A stretch of 64,000 nt of DNA from CBDDEH01 sp965226865 (GTDB lineage Bacteria; Chloroflexota; Dehalococcoidia; Lucifugimonadales; JAGWBF01). Below the pieces are notes generated by a model, which saw nothing but the letters and a program-made list of their open reading frames with translations, was not told the origin of the DNA and did no database searches. A program made the position numbers and the translations under genes. The DNA lies in assembly GCA_965226865.1 (NCBI GenBank), contig CBDDEH010000004.1, forward strand, positions 62,001 through 126,000, written 5' to 3'. This document shows positions 1-8,087 of this stretch, in pieces. The first letter of the stretch is position 1, and the number at the start of each line of letters is the position of its first letter.

Positions 1-12
1 GCGACGTGCCGT

Positions 13-381
13 TCAGGGGAGGGGCTCTTCATCCCCCCTCCCCATGAGAGACCTCGCGCTTCGTATCTCCTCTTCCAGCGAGTGGTCCAGGTCCCGCTCC
101 AGCGATTCCGCGGCCCTCATGGCTGCGGCAGCCTGGAGACGGTAGGCGCTCAACGTCTCCAGGTACTCCGCCTCATCTATGGTCCCCAGCTCGTGCTCCA
201 GCTGTAGGGTCTTGATCTCCTCGTAGATGGCCTCACGCGTTCCGGTGTCCCGCCAGCCTTCGGGTCTCCCGGCTCCCCTGGGGAGGTGCGGCTCCTGGAA
301 GTGGAAACGCCCTTTGACGAAGGGGTATACAACCATCCCAATGACGAGGACGGCGAGCAGGCCGCCGATCAGGAATGCCAT
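13..381 (-). CDS. CcmI-like cytochrome c maturation protein
   Basis: This 122-residue protein has one N-terminal membrane helix (about residues 2-22) and a charged cytoplasmic tail. The tail holds a short helical motif, YEEIKTLQLEHELGTIDEAEY, of the kind seen in short CcmI-like proteins. It lies 128 bp downstream of ccmF on the same strand and is probably the last gene of the respiratory/maturation operon. CcmI-type proteins help present apocytochrome to the CcmF/CcmH haem ligation complex. That role is inferred from family resemblance and position. No TPR region is present, so it matches only the N-terminal half of a full proteobacterial CcmI. Confidence 0.55.
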   Translation of the reverse strand: MAFLIGGLLAVLVIGMVVYPFVKGRFHFQEPHLPRGAGRPEGWRDTGTREAIYEEIKTLQLEHELGTIDEAEYLETLSAYRLQAAAAMRAAESLERDLDHSLEEEIRSARSLMGRGDEEPLP

Positions 382-509
382 CTTTCACCTGAAAGCGCCT
401 CGGGGTCGGCCGGGGACATATGCCCCGGGCGGCGCGTTACCTACATTATACCCGACGGCTCGAGGCCCTGCCGGGCTGGGCAGCCGGAGGCCCTCGGCAC
501 CACTGGACC

Positions 510-2528
510 TCAGTCGCTGCCCGCCTGCTTGGGAGTGCCGGGCACGGGAAAGGCCCTCACCGGGGGGCGCTGTGGAGCCCATGCCGGGCTCACCACCCGT
601 TTTCGTTGGGGCCACAGGGCTATGAGGGTGCCCAGCATGAAGACCGGGCCGGCTACCCACATCCACCAGACCAGGGGGTTGACCAATATCCGGAACCCGG
701 CGCTACCGTCTTCCATGGTCTCGCTGGGGACTATGTACAGGTCCTCTACGGGTGTGGAGCGGATGGCCGCCCGGGTCGCGGCCATCTGGAAGTCGGGATA
801 GAAGGTCCGCGTGGGGACCATCGTCCCCAGGCTTGAGCCGTCTTTATAGGCGTTCACTCTGGAGACAAACTCGGTCCGGTCCCCCTTGTCCGTGGCGTCG
901 GTGCCCAGGTACTCCAGCTCGTAGTCGCCTACCACCACCCTTTCCCCGGGCACCAGGATTACATCCCTCTGTACGCTGTAGAAGGTGGAGCCCACGATCC
1001 CCAGGGCCAGAAACACGACGGCCAGGTGGACGACGTAGCCGCCGTAGCGGGGCCTGTTGGCTGCGATGAGCCGGGCGAATCCAAGGACGTAGTTGTCCCC
1101 GTGCCGGTGTCTCAACAGCGTGCCCCGCACCCATTCTGACAGAATGCCCACGGCCACAACGGCGCAGAGGGAAAAGGCGGCCAACGCATAGGGCTTACTG
1201 ACTCCCAGCGCCGCCAGCACCACCGCAACCGCCAGCCCGCCGGCCACCGGGACGACGAGGGTCCTTCCGAGGGTCCTCCACGAGGCACGACGCCAGGGCA
1301 GGAGTGGGCCCACCCCCATTAGGAACACCAGGGCGAGCATCAGGGGGCCGTTGACCTGGTTATAGAAGGGCTGGCCCACGGTGATCGTCATGCCCCGGGT
1401 CGCTTCCGAGATGAGGGGGTACACCACCCCCCACAGGGTCACGAAGGCGATGGCGAGGAGGAGGAGGTTGTTTACCAGGAATGCGGCCTCCCTGGACAGA
1501 CTGGACTCCAGGTTGCGGGCGCTCTTCAGGCTGCCGTACCGGAGGAAGAAGAGGGTAAAGGGTAGCACGATCCCTATGCCGGTGAACATGAGGAAGACCC
1601 ACCCCAGGGAGGAAGCCCCAAAGGAGTGGACGGAAGGCACAGGCCCGCCCCGGTTCATGAACATGCCGTAGAGGGCCAGCCCGAAGGCCACGTTGATGAG
1701 GACGATGTTCCACATCCGGAACATGCCTCGGCGTTTCTGGACCATGATGGAGTGGATAAACGCGGTAAGCCCCACGAAGGGCATGAACCCGGCGTTCTCC
1801 ACCGGGTCCCACGCCCAGTAGCCGCCCCATCCCAGGATGGTATAGGCCCACCAGCCGCCCAGAAGGAGCCCCGAGCCCAGGAGGGCCCAGGCGACTATGC
1901 CCCAGGTGCGGCCTGGGTCCACCCATTCGTCGCCCGTCTTGTGTGCCAGGAGCGAGCCCATGGCGAAGGCGAGGGGCAGGGTCACCGCTATAAGACCGGC
2001 CATCATAACCGGCGGGTGGATGAACATACCTGGGTGGGTGAGCAGCGGGTTGATCCCCTGGCCGTCCGCGGGAGTGAAGGGCAGCCGGGTGAAAGGGTTA
2101 GCCATGAACTCCGTCACCGCCAGGAAGAAGGTGAGAACCAGCATCAGGACGGCGGTGGTGTAGGGCAGGCTGTCCCGGACCCGCGCTGGTGCCAGGAGAA
2201 TGGCCAGCGCCGACATGGCGGAGAGGGCGAAGGCGATGTAGAGCAAGGAGCCCTCGTTGCCTGAATAAAAGGCGACCCACGTGTAGACGCGGGGCATGGC
2301 CAGGTTGCTGTGCTGGGCGACGTAGCTTACCTGGAAGTCGTGTTCGAGAAAGGCACCCACTAGGCTCGCCACCGCTATGCCCAGGACCAGCACCAGCAGG
2401 TAGGTAGCGTACCGGGCGCTCTCCACCAGCGCGGGAATGTGCCTCAGCCGGCCCAGGACCGAACCCACGGTAGAGTAGGCCGCGAGGGCGAGGGCAATGG
2501 ACAGGGTCATGGAGCCGAGGTCGGCCAT
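510..2528 (-). CDS. ccmF: Cytochrome c haem lyase subunit CcmF
   Basis: The 672-residue polytopic membrane protein matches the CcmF/NrfE haem lyase family in length and layout. It has many hydrophobic helices, the tryptophan-rich haem-handling segment GWGGYWAWDPVENAGFMPF near residue 240, and a large periplasmic domain near the C-terminus (about residues 515-610) before a last helix. CcmF joins haem to the CXXCH motifs of apocytochromes at the outer face of the membrane. It starts at an ATG 3 bp after the ccmH stop codon, so the two are co-transcribed. The cluster downstream of the act genes implies that it matures ActA and ActE. Confidence 0.93.
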   Translation of the reverse strand: MADLGSMTLSIALALAAYSTVGSVLGRLRHIPALVESARYATYLLVLVLGIAVASLVGAFLEHDFQVSYVAQHSNLAMPRVYTWVAFYSGNEGSLLYIAFALSAMSALAILLAPARVRDSLPYTTAVLMLVLTFFLAVTEFMANPFTRLPFTPADGQGINPLLTHPGMFIHPPVMMAGLIAVTLPLAFAMGSLLAHKTGDEWVDPGRTWGIVAWALLGSGLLLGGWWAYTILGWGGYWAWDPVENAGFMPFVGLTAFIHSIMVQKRRGMFRMWNIVLINVAFGLALYGMFMNRGGPVPSVHSFGASSLGWVFLMFTGIGIVLPFTLFFLRYGSLKSARNLESSLSREAAFLVNNLLLLAIAFVTLWGVVYPLISEATRGMTITVGQPFYNQVNGPLMLALVFLMGVGPLLPWRRASWRTLGRTLVVPVAGGLAVAVVLAALGVSKPYALAAFSLCAVVAVGILSEWVRGTLLRHRHGDNYVLGFARLIAANRPRYGGYVVHLAVVFLALGIVGSTFYSVQRDVILVPGERVVVGDYELEYLGTDATDKGDRTEFVSRVNAYKDGSSLGTMVPTRTFYPDFQMAATRAAIRSTPVEDLYIVPSETMEDGSAGFRILVNPLVWWMWVAGPVFMLGTLIALWPQRKRVVSPAWAPQRPPVRAFPVPGTPKQAGSD

Positions 2529-2531
2529 GTT

Positions 2532-3065
2532 CTAACCGTCCCTTTCGCCGCCGGGTAGCTCCTCGTGGGAAAGCCCGATCTCCCGGTCTACCCGGGAGAG
2601 ATAGGGCTCAAGCTCCTGCTCCACGGGGTGGGTATCTTCCCTGCCCCCTCGGCCGGCCGTCCCCATGGCCCTGACGACGAAGAAAAGGAGGATGATGCCC
2701 CCCGCTATAACGCCTGGGGGCACGACCCAGGCGACTATGCTGACCCCCGATTTTCTCGGCGCCGCCAGCACCTTCTCGCCGTATGAGTCCACGAAGAGCT
2801 GGAGTATCTGCTCCCGGGTCCACCCCTCCGCCAGCTTCTCCCGCACCAGGCCACGCATCTGGGTGGCGAGCTCCACCTGGGCCTGGTCGATGGTCTCGCT
2901 TGGGCAGATGGGGCATATGAGGCTCTTGTCGATGGACTGGGCCCGCTCCTCCAGCGACTTGGGCTCGCCGCTGCCGCACGCCACCGTGACGAGGGCCAAC
3001 ACGGCCACAGCCGGCAGCGACAGCGTCCGGAGGTATCGCCCCCAGAGGTCCCGGTTGGCTACCAA
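2532..3065 (-). CDS. ccmH: Cytochrome c maturation protein CcmH
   Basis: This 177-residue protein is of the CcmH/CycL/NrfF type. A lipoprotein-like signal ends at a cysteine (ALVTVACGSG). The family active-site segment follows as LICPICPSETIDQAQ, with a redox pair of cysteines (CPIC) that would keep apocytochrome thiols reduced. A helical domain (TREQILQLFVDSYGEKVL) comes next and then one membrane helix at about residues 108-130. The start appears to be TTG with a GTAGGA-like ribosome site upstream. It lies between actE and ccmF with short spacing. Confidence 0.88.
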   Translation of the reverse strand: MVANRDLWGRYLRTLSLPAVAVLALVTVACGSGEPKSLEERAQSIDKSLICPICPSETIDQAQVELATQMRGLVREKLAEGWTREQILQLFVDSYGEKVLAAPRKSGVSIVAWVVPPGVIAGGIILLFFVVRAMGTAGRGGREDTHPVEQELEPYLSRVDREIGLSHEELPGGERDG

Positions 3066-3098
3066 CGTTTCCTACCTTGCTGGTGGATGTGTGCGTAC

Positions 3099-3710
3099 CT
3101 ACTCTTGCAGGGCACGTATATAGTTTACCAGCATCCACCGCTCGTCGTCGATAAGCAGCCTGCGAAACTGGGGCATGACCCAGCCTTCGATCCCCGAGAA
3201 TACCAGGTCGCGGTCGGATATGATGCCGAACAGCGTGGCGTCGGTCGTAGACCCGAGGGTCGTGAGGTCGGGGTCCAGCTTCACCTGGTAGCCGTAGTCC
3301 TGGCGCATGATCTCCAGCACCTTACCGTCCCCCTCGCCCAGGGAGCCGTGACACATGGCGCAGTTGACCTGGAAAAGCCTCTTACCCGTCTCCAGGCCCT
3401 GCCTGGTCCCGTCCGGTCCGACGCGCGGATTCTCAAGCGCGAGCAGCTCCTCCCTGGTGAGTGTCAGTAGGGAGAGGTCCTTGCCGGTTACGGGCACGGC
3501 CGCCGACGGAGGGGAGAGCCTGGGGGGCTCGTGGGACTGGTACGACTGCTGGTAGTGCATCTCGTAGAAGAAGTCCAGAGGATAAGTCCCGTTGGCGCAG
3601 CCCGCCGCTACTGCCAGCAGGGCGACCAGTGCCAGCAGGGGGGCCGTGCTCGCACGCCACCCCCGGTGCCGGTGGCTGGGTGAGGGAGGCTTCCCGAGGA
3701 GCATGCTCAC
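3099..3710 (-). CDS. actE: Alternative complex III monohaem cytochrome c, ActE
   Basis: This 203-residue lipoprotein cytochrome has a hydrophobic signal ending AVAAGCANG, so the mature N-terminus is a lipidated cysteine. A single haem site, VNCAMCHGSLGEGDG, sits near residue 117, with a later Met-containing segment (GWVMPQF) as the likely sixth ligand. ActE carries electrons within alternative complex III on the outer face of the membrane. The reading frame opens with GTG overlapping the actD stop codon (GTGA), or with the ATG two codons later. Position after actD and the ActE-type N-terminal motif (TYPLDFFYEMHYQQS) support the call. Confidence 0.85.
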   Translation of the reverse strand: MSMLLGKPPSPSHRHRGWRASTAPLLALVALLAVAAGCANGTYPLDFFYEMHYQQSYQSHEPPRLSPPSAAVPVTGKDLSLLTLTREELLALENPRVGPDGTRQGLETGKRLFQVNCAMCHGSLGEGDGKVLEIMRQDYGYQVKLDPDLTTLGSTTDATLFGIISDRDLVFSGIEGWVMPQFRRLLIDDERWMLVNYIRALQE

Positions 3711-4219
3711 GCCTCCCCACGCTTTACGTCCACGGCTCCCGCCTGGGTCAGGGCCTGCTCTACCCCGTCCACCTGCTCCTCCTCACACGTGACCAGCACA
3801 CCGATGTACCCGTCGGTGATGCGGTCGTCGTACAGCCCGAGACGGGCCGTAGGAAGCCGGGACTCGAAGATGATGCCCAGGACCGTGAAGATGATAGCGC
3901 CCAGCATGGTGGCTTCGTATGTGACTATCGCCATGGGGGGCAGGGACAGGATGGGCTTCCCGCCGGTCACCAGAGGGTATGCCATCTGGGTCATGGAGGT
4001 GAGCAGGATGCCCGCCGTTAACCCGCACAGGGCCCCTACGAAGGGGAACACATAGAGACGGTGGCTGGTGTGACGCTCCCCGAAGGCGCCCTCTGGATAG
4101 GGGGCGCCGGTCAGGAAGTCGTAGTCCTCGTTGGTCAGGCCCTGCCTCTGGAGCGCGTCGCCCGCCTCCGCCGCGTAGTTGGCGTCGCCGTACAGGCCAA
4201 GGACTGCTTGCTTAGCCAT
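3707..4219 (-). CDS. actD: Alternative complex III membrane subunit ActD (DUF3341)
   Basis: The 170-residue protein matches DUF3341/ActD. A soluble N-terminal ferredoxin-fold-like part starts AVLGLYGDANYAAEAGDAL. Two membrane helices follow (about residues 58-80 and 98-120), the second containing ATMLGAIIFTVLGIIFE, and then a short C-terminal domain. ActD is a structural subunit of the quinol:electron acceptor complex. Its stop codon overlaps the actE start, indicating translational coupling. Confidence 0.9.
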   Translation of the reverse strand: MAKQAVLGLYGDANYAAEAGDALQRQGLTNEDYDFLTGAPYPEGAFGERHTSHRLYVFPFVGALCGLTAGILLTSMTQMAYPLVTGGKPILSLPPMAIVTYEATMLGAIIFTVLGIIFESRLPTARLGLYDDRITDGYIGVLVTCEEEQVDGVEQALTQAGAVDVKRGEA

Positions 4220-4368
4220 CTTCCTATTCCCCCTCTATGATGCCTGAAACTGCATTCGATATTGAACCCCGTCCTCGGGCAGGCCCACCGCAGGCGGGCG
4301 CCCACCGCCGGGAGCCAGGCCACGAAGGCCAGGATTCTTCTGGTATTGGCAACCCGTGGCCGCTCAGC

Positions 4369-5745
4369 TCAGTCCTCCCGTATCACTGCCGGCACCGTCC
4401 TCCGGCCTATCTGAATCTCCGACTTGAGTATCTCGCCTTCCTTGATGTCGTAGATGGGTATCAGGGGGAGGACCTTGGCGAACAGTAGCATGAGCATGGA
4501 TACCAGGGCGAAGGTACCGATGAGAATGACGATCTCCACAGGACTGGGAGCATAGGTGTACCAGACGAAGGTGAAGGTCTGCTTCTGGGCCAGGCCGGGC
4601 ACGATAATCAGGAACCGCTCCAGCCACATCCCGATGTTCACCGATACGCAGGCTACCACCATCAGCGCAGGGTTCCGCCTGATGCCCTTGAAGAGCCACA
4701 TGCTCACGGGAACGAAGTAGGTGGTGCCCACGAACGTGAGGAACAACCAGTTCCAGGGAGGTTGGCTGGTCAGGAAGTCCTTCACCCCTATCTCGTCGCC
4801 CTCAAGACCGTAGAGGCCGAAGATGAACTCCATGACGAAGAAGAAGAACCAGGCCGTGGCCACGACGATGAGGAGGCGCCCCAGGGCATCGAAGTGCTCG
4901 GGGCGTATGTAGTCGTACCAGCCGAAGAACCAGCGCATGAGGGCCATCACGATGACCACCGCGGCGACCCCGGAGTGGACCGCTCCTATCACGAAGTAGG
5001 GCGGGAATATGGTGGAGTGCCAGCTCTTCGGCGCGATGGCCATGCTGAAGTCGAAGGAGACTATGCTGTGCACCGACACGAACACGGGGAGGATGAGGGC
5101 GGAGAGGAGTATGCCGGCGATGAGCTGCAGCTTCCACTGCCTCGGCGTCCCCCGCCACCCCAGGCATAGAGCGCCATATATCTGGCGTCGCAGGCCGGTG
5201 GACCTGTCGCGTATAACGGCCAGGTCGGGCAGGAGGGCTACATACACGAAGAGGATGCTGGAGGTGAGGTAGGTGAACACGGCGCTGGGGTCCCATATCA
5301 GGGCGGAGCGCACGTTGGGGTACACCCCTCGGGCCCAGTCGTAGGGGAAGACCCAATAGATGACCCTCCAGGGACGGCCCGCGTGGATCAGGGGCATGAG
5401 CATGGCCGTCATGAGGGAGAATACCGTTAGCACCTCGGCGGCCCTGGTGGCGGGCCTTCGCCACTCGGCCTTCGAGAGGCGCAGGATCGCCGAGAGCATC
5501 ACCCCGGCGTGGCTGATGCCTATCCAGAACACGAAGTTGGTGATGAAGAACCCCCACATCACCGGGCGGTTGAGTCCGGTAACCCCCAGGCCGCGGTTGA
5601 ACATGTAGCCGGCGGCACCCATGGCCGCCAGCACGAAAATGGCCAGGAACGCCACCAGGCCCCAGTACCACAGGGGGTTCTCGTTGAGGGTATTCAGCAG
5701 CCCCCGGTTTATCTCTCTGTCGGTTAGGCGTCTACCTTCCTGCAT
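4369..5745 (-). CDS. Alternative complex III NrfD-like quinol-binding subunit (ActF-like)
   Basis: This is a polysulfide reductase NrfD-family membrane protein of 458 residues with about ten helices. The chosen ATG (MQEGRRLTDREINRG) has a strong TTAGGAGAG ribosome site. The frame is open further upstream to a TTG at 5814, but that extension overlaps actC and lacks such a site. Segments such as NFVFWIGISHAGVMLSAILR and FIFGLYGLEGDEIG are typical of the ActC/ActF pair that binds quinol and forms the membrane core. It is the second of two adjacent NrfD paralogues, so it is assigned as ActF-like by order only. C and F could be swapped. Confidence 0.85.
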   Translation of the reverse strand: MQEGRRLTDREINRGLLNTLNENPLWYWGLVAFLAIFVLAAMGAAGYMFNRGLGVTGLNRPVMWGFFITNFVFWIGISHAGVMLSAILRLSKAEWRRPATRAAEVLTVFSLMTAMLMPLIHAGRPWRVIYWVFPYDWARGVYPNVRSALIWDPSAVFTYLTSSILFVYVALLPDLAVIRDRSTGLRRQIYGALCLGWRGTPRQWKLQLIAGILLSALILPVFVSVHSIVSFDFSMAIAPKSWHSTIFPPYFVIGAVHSGVAAVVIVMALMRWFFGWYDYIRPEHFDALGRLLIVVATAWFFFFVMEFIFGLYGLEGDEIGVKDFLTSQPPWNWLFLTFVGTTYFVPVSMWLFKGIRRNPALMVVACVSVNIGMWLERFLIIVPGLAQKQTFTFVWYTYAPSPVEIVILIGTFALVSMLMLLFAKVLPLIPIYDIKEGEILKSEIQIGRRTVPAVIRED

Positions 5746-5797
5746 GCCCTCTCCTAAGTCCGTTACCCGGCCTGACGCAGAGCCGGGACACTCCACG

Positions 5798-7249
5798 CTA
5801 TTCTGGCTTACCAAGTACCATGTACCGGCCTTTCATGAACGGCCGGTACACCATGTAGAGCAGACCCTCCTTGGTCTCCCACATGGACATCACGGGCAGG
5901 AGCTTGGTGCCCAGCAGGTATATGAACGCGATGGCGCCCAGTCCCCCCAGGATGATGAACACGTCCCACACGTCGGGAGTCACCGGAAGCAGCTGGGGGG
6001 CGATCTCGCCCGCCGCGGCCGGGAAGTCCGATAGGCTGTGAGCCCCCATGTCGCTCTGGGGGATATTGAAGGCGGGCACATAGAGGCGGACCATCATGAA
6101 AAAGGCCCCGAGCACGACCGATGCTCCGGCGATGGTGGGGCCGATGATGCTTTTGCGCACTCCATTCCATAAAAGCAGGCCGAAGGGGATGATGAAGCTG
6201 AAGAAGAAGTTGAGGAGGAAGGCCGTCCGGTATGACTCCATCATCACCAGCTTGATGACGCTCTGCTCCGCCGGCAGCCGGCCGTACCAGAAGGTCATGA
6301 ACTCGGAGAACCAGAAGTAGGCCCAGAGCAGGGTCAGGCCCAGGAGCACCTTGCTGAAGGACCAGAAGGGGTCCACGCCGATGTACTGCCTGTACCCGCC
6401 TACTGTGCGCATCAGGAACAGGGTGACCAGCACGGTCCCCGAGGCGGCCTGGAGGCCTGTGAGGGCGTGGTAGGGAGCGAAGATGGAGTCCTTCCAGCCG
6501 GGCACCAGGCTCAAGGCGAAGTCGATGCTGATCATGGTGTGGACGAAGATCAGAAGCATGAAGTAGAAAGCGCCCAGAACGGCGAGGGACGCCTGCTGGA
6601 GCTTCCAGTCGTGCTCCTTCCCCTGCCAGCGCATGGACAGCCTGGACAGCAGGCCGGCCCGCCATCCCGTGCCCCTCTTGGCAACCGCCGCCATGTCCGG
6701 GCGAGCGGAGACCCAGAGGATTGCCAGCCCGCATATCACAAGGCCGATCACGGCCAGGGTGTCCCACCACAGAGGGGCCCCGATGGGGACCTCGAACCAG
6801 ATGGTCTTCCGGTCCACTCCCACTTCCAGGGTCTTGCTGGCATCCAGGTCTATAGGTGGCAGCAGGAAGATCAGGGGGATGTACCACAACACACTGAGCA
6901 CGCCCACCAGAGCGTAGAGCTCCGAGGCCCTGGAGAGGGGCCTCCTCCAGTGATTCTTGGTCCAACGAAAGGCGATGGCGGCCACCGGCGCCGACCCGGC
7001 GGTGACCAGAAGGAAGCCGAACATAGCCGCGTAGTATCCCCACTCGGGGCGGGCCTCGGGGGAGAAGCCATCGCCCACGGCGCGCACCACAAAGCCGATA
7101 ATGCCCAGGATGATGAGCACCCCCAGGCCGGCCAGGGCGAGCCGCAGCCGGCCGTCTATGGAGAACACGCGACTGCTCAGGTGCTCGGTGATACCCTGGG
7201 GCGTGAGCTCGGGCTCCGCCAGGGGAGTATGTCCGCTGCCGTTATGCAT
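5798..7249 (-). CDS. actC: Alternative complex III NrfD-like quinol-binding subunit ActC
   Basis: The 483-residue polytopic NrfD-family protein follows the iron-sulfur subunit directly and overlaps its stop codon, with a GGCGGAGG ribosome site inside the upstream gene. About ten helices are visible, with the family-type segment IFVHTMISIDFALSLVPGW in the middle. ActC pairs with the second NrfD-like subunit and contacts the iron-sulfur protein, passing electrons from quinol to the cluster chain. Immediate adjacency to actB2 is the usual order for this complex. Confidence 0.87.
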   Translation of the reverse strand: MHNGSGHTPLAEPELTPQGITEHLSSRVFSIDGRLRLALAGLGVLIILGIIGFVVRAVGDGFSPEARPEWGYYAAMFGFLLVTAGSAPVAAIAFRWTKNHWRRPLSRASELYALVGVLSVLWYIPLIFLLPPIDLDASKTLEVGVDRKTIWFEVPIGAPLWWDTLAVIGLVICGLAILWVSARPDMAAVAKRGTGWRAGLLSRLSMRWQGKEHDWKLQQASLAVLGAFYFMLLIFVHTMISIDFALSLVPGWKDSIFAPYHALTGLQAASGTVLVTLFLMRTVGGYRQYIGVDPFWSFSKVLLGLTLLWAYFWFSEFMTFWYGRLPAEQSVIKLVMMESYRTAFLLNFFFSFIIPFGLLLWNGVRKSIIGPTIAGASVVLGAFFMMVRLYVPAFNIPQSDMGAHSLSDFPAAAGEIAPQLLPVTPDVWDVFIILGGLGAIAFIYLLGTKLLPVMSMWETKEGLLYMVYRPFMKGRYMVLGKPE

Positions 7250-8027
7250 GGCCTCCGCCGTCCTCGTGGCTGGGGTCTATCTTCTTCAGGTAGATCACGT
7301 TGGGCTCCGTGCCCATCTCCTCCAGCAGCGTGTAGTGGCGCTTGTCCTCCTTCAGATGGGAGACCTGGCTATCGGGGTCACCCAGGTCCCCGAAAACCAG
7401 GGTGTTGGTGGGGCAGGCCTGGACGCAGGCGGGCATGAAGTTGCCTTCCGCCAGGGACTTGTCGGAGATTTCGCCCTCTTCCTGGCCCTCTATTGTCCGC
7501 TCGGCCCTGCGAATCTTCTGGATGCAGAAGGTGCATTTCTCCATGATGCCTCTGCTACGTACGGTGACGTCGGGGTTGAGCTGGTTCCTGAGACGCTTGG
7601 GCCAGACGGGCTCCCAGAAGTTGAAGAAACGCACCTGGTAGGGGCAGTTGTTGGCGCAGTACCGGGTGCCTACACAGCGGTTATAGACCTGCACGTTGAG
7701 GCCCTCGTCGTTGTGGTAGGTGGCAAACACGGGGCATACCGGCTCGCAGGGCGCATTCTCGCAGTGCTGGCAGAGGATGGGGATGAACCGGGCCTTCACG
7801 TCCTGGAAGGGAGCCTCCTCGGGCTTATCCCGGTACTCCTTGGGCACCTCCCAGTAGCGCTCTATCCGTATCCACTCCATGGCGCGGCGCTGGTGAAAAC
7901 GGTCCTCGGTGTTGAGCGGGATGTTGTTTTCCGACTGGCACGCGACGACGCATGCCTGGCAGCCTATGCACCGGTCTATGTCGACCACCATTCCCCACTT
8001 GTGTTTCTTGCGTTGCGCCAACGCCAC
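7242..8027 (-). CDS. actB: Alternative complex III iron-sulfur subunit (ActB2 part)
   Basis: This 261-residue ferredoxin-type subunit is of the DmsB/NrfC class. It has four cysteine groups: CIGCQACVVACQ (near residue 21), CQHCENAPCEPVCP, CVGTRYCANNCP and CTFCIQKI, completed by CVQACPTN. Together these would ligate up to four cubane or [3Fe-4S] clusters. In many alternative complex III systems this part is the C-terminal half of a fused ActB. Here it is a separate gene following the molybdopterin-like part. It begins at GTG with an AAAGGTAGG ribosome site. Confidence 0.92.
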   Translation of the reverse strand: MALAQRKKHKWGMVVDIDRCIGCQACVVACQSENNIPLNTEDRFHQRRAMEWIRIERYWEVPKEYRDKPEEAPFQDVKARFIPILCQHCENAPCEPVCPVFATYHNDEGLNVQVYNRCVGTRYCANNCPYQVRFFNFWEPVWPKRLRNQLNPDVTVRSRGIMEKCTFCIQKIRRAERTIEGQEEGEISDKSLAEGNFMPACVQACPTNTLVFGDLGDPDSQVSHLKEDKRHYTLLEEMGTEPNVIYLKKIDPSHEDGGGHA

Positions 8028-8087
8028 ACCTACCTTTCTATGCCTCCAGCATCTTCCCTAGGGAGGCTCCCCGGGCCGCGCTCGGGG

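Noticed and set aside
227..836. Several long plus-strand frames opposite ccmF and the CcmI-like gene
   Set aside because: They are antisense shadows of high-GC coding sequence, with no family-like residues and no ribosome sites.
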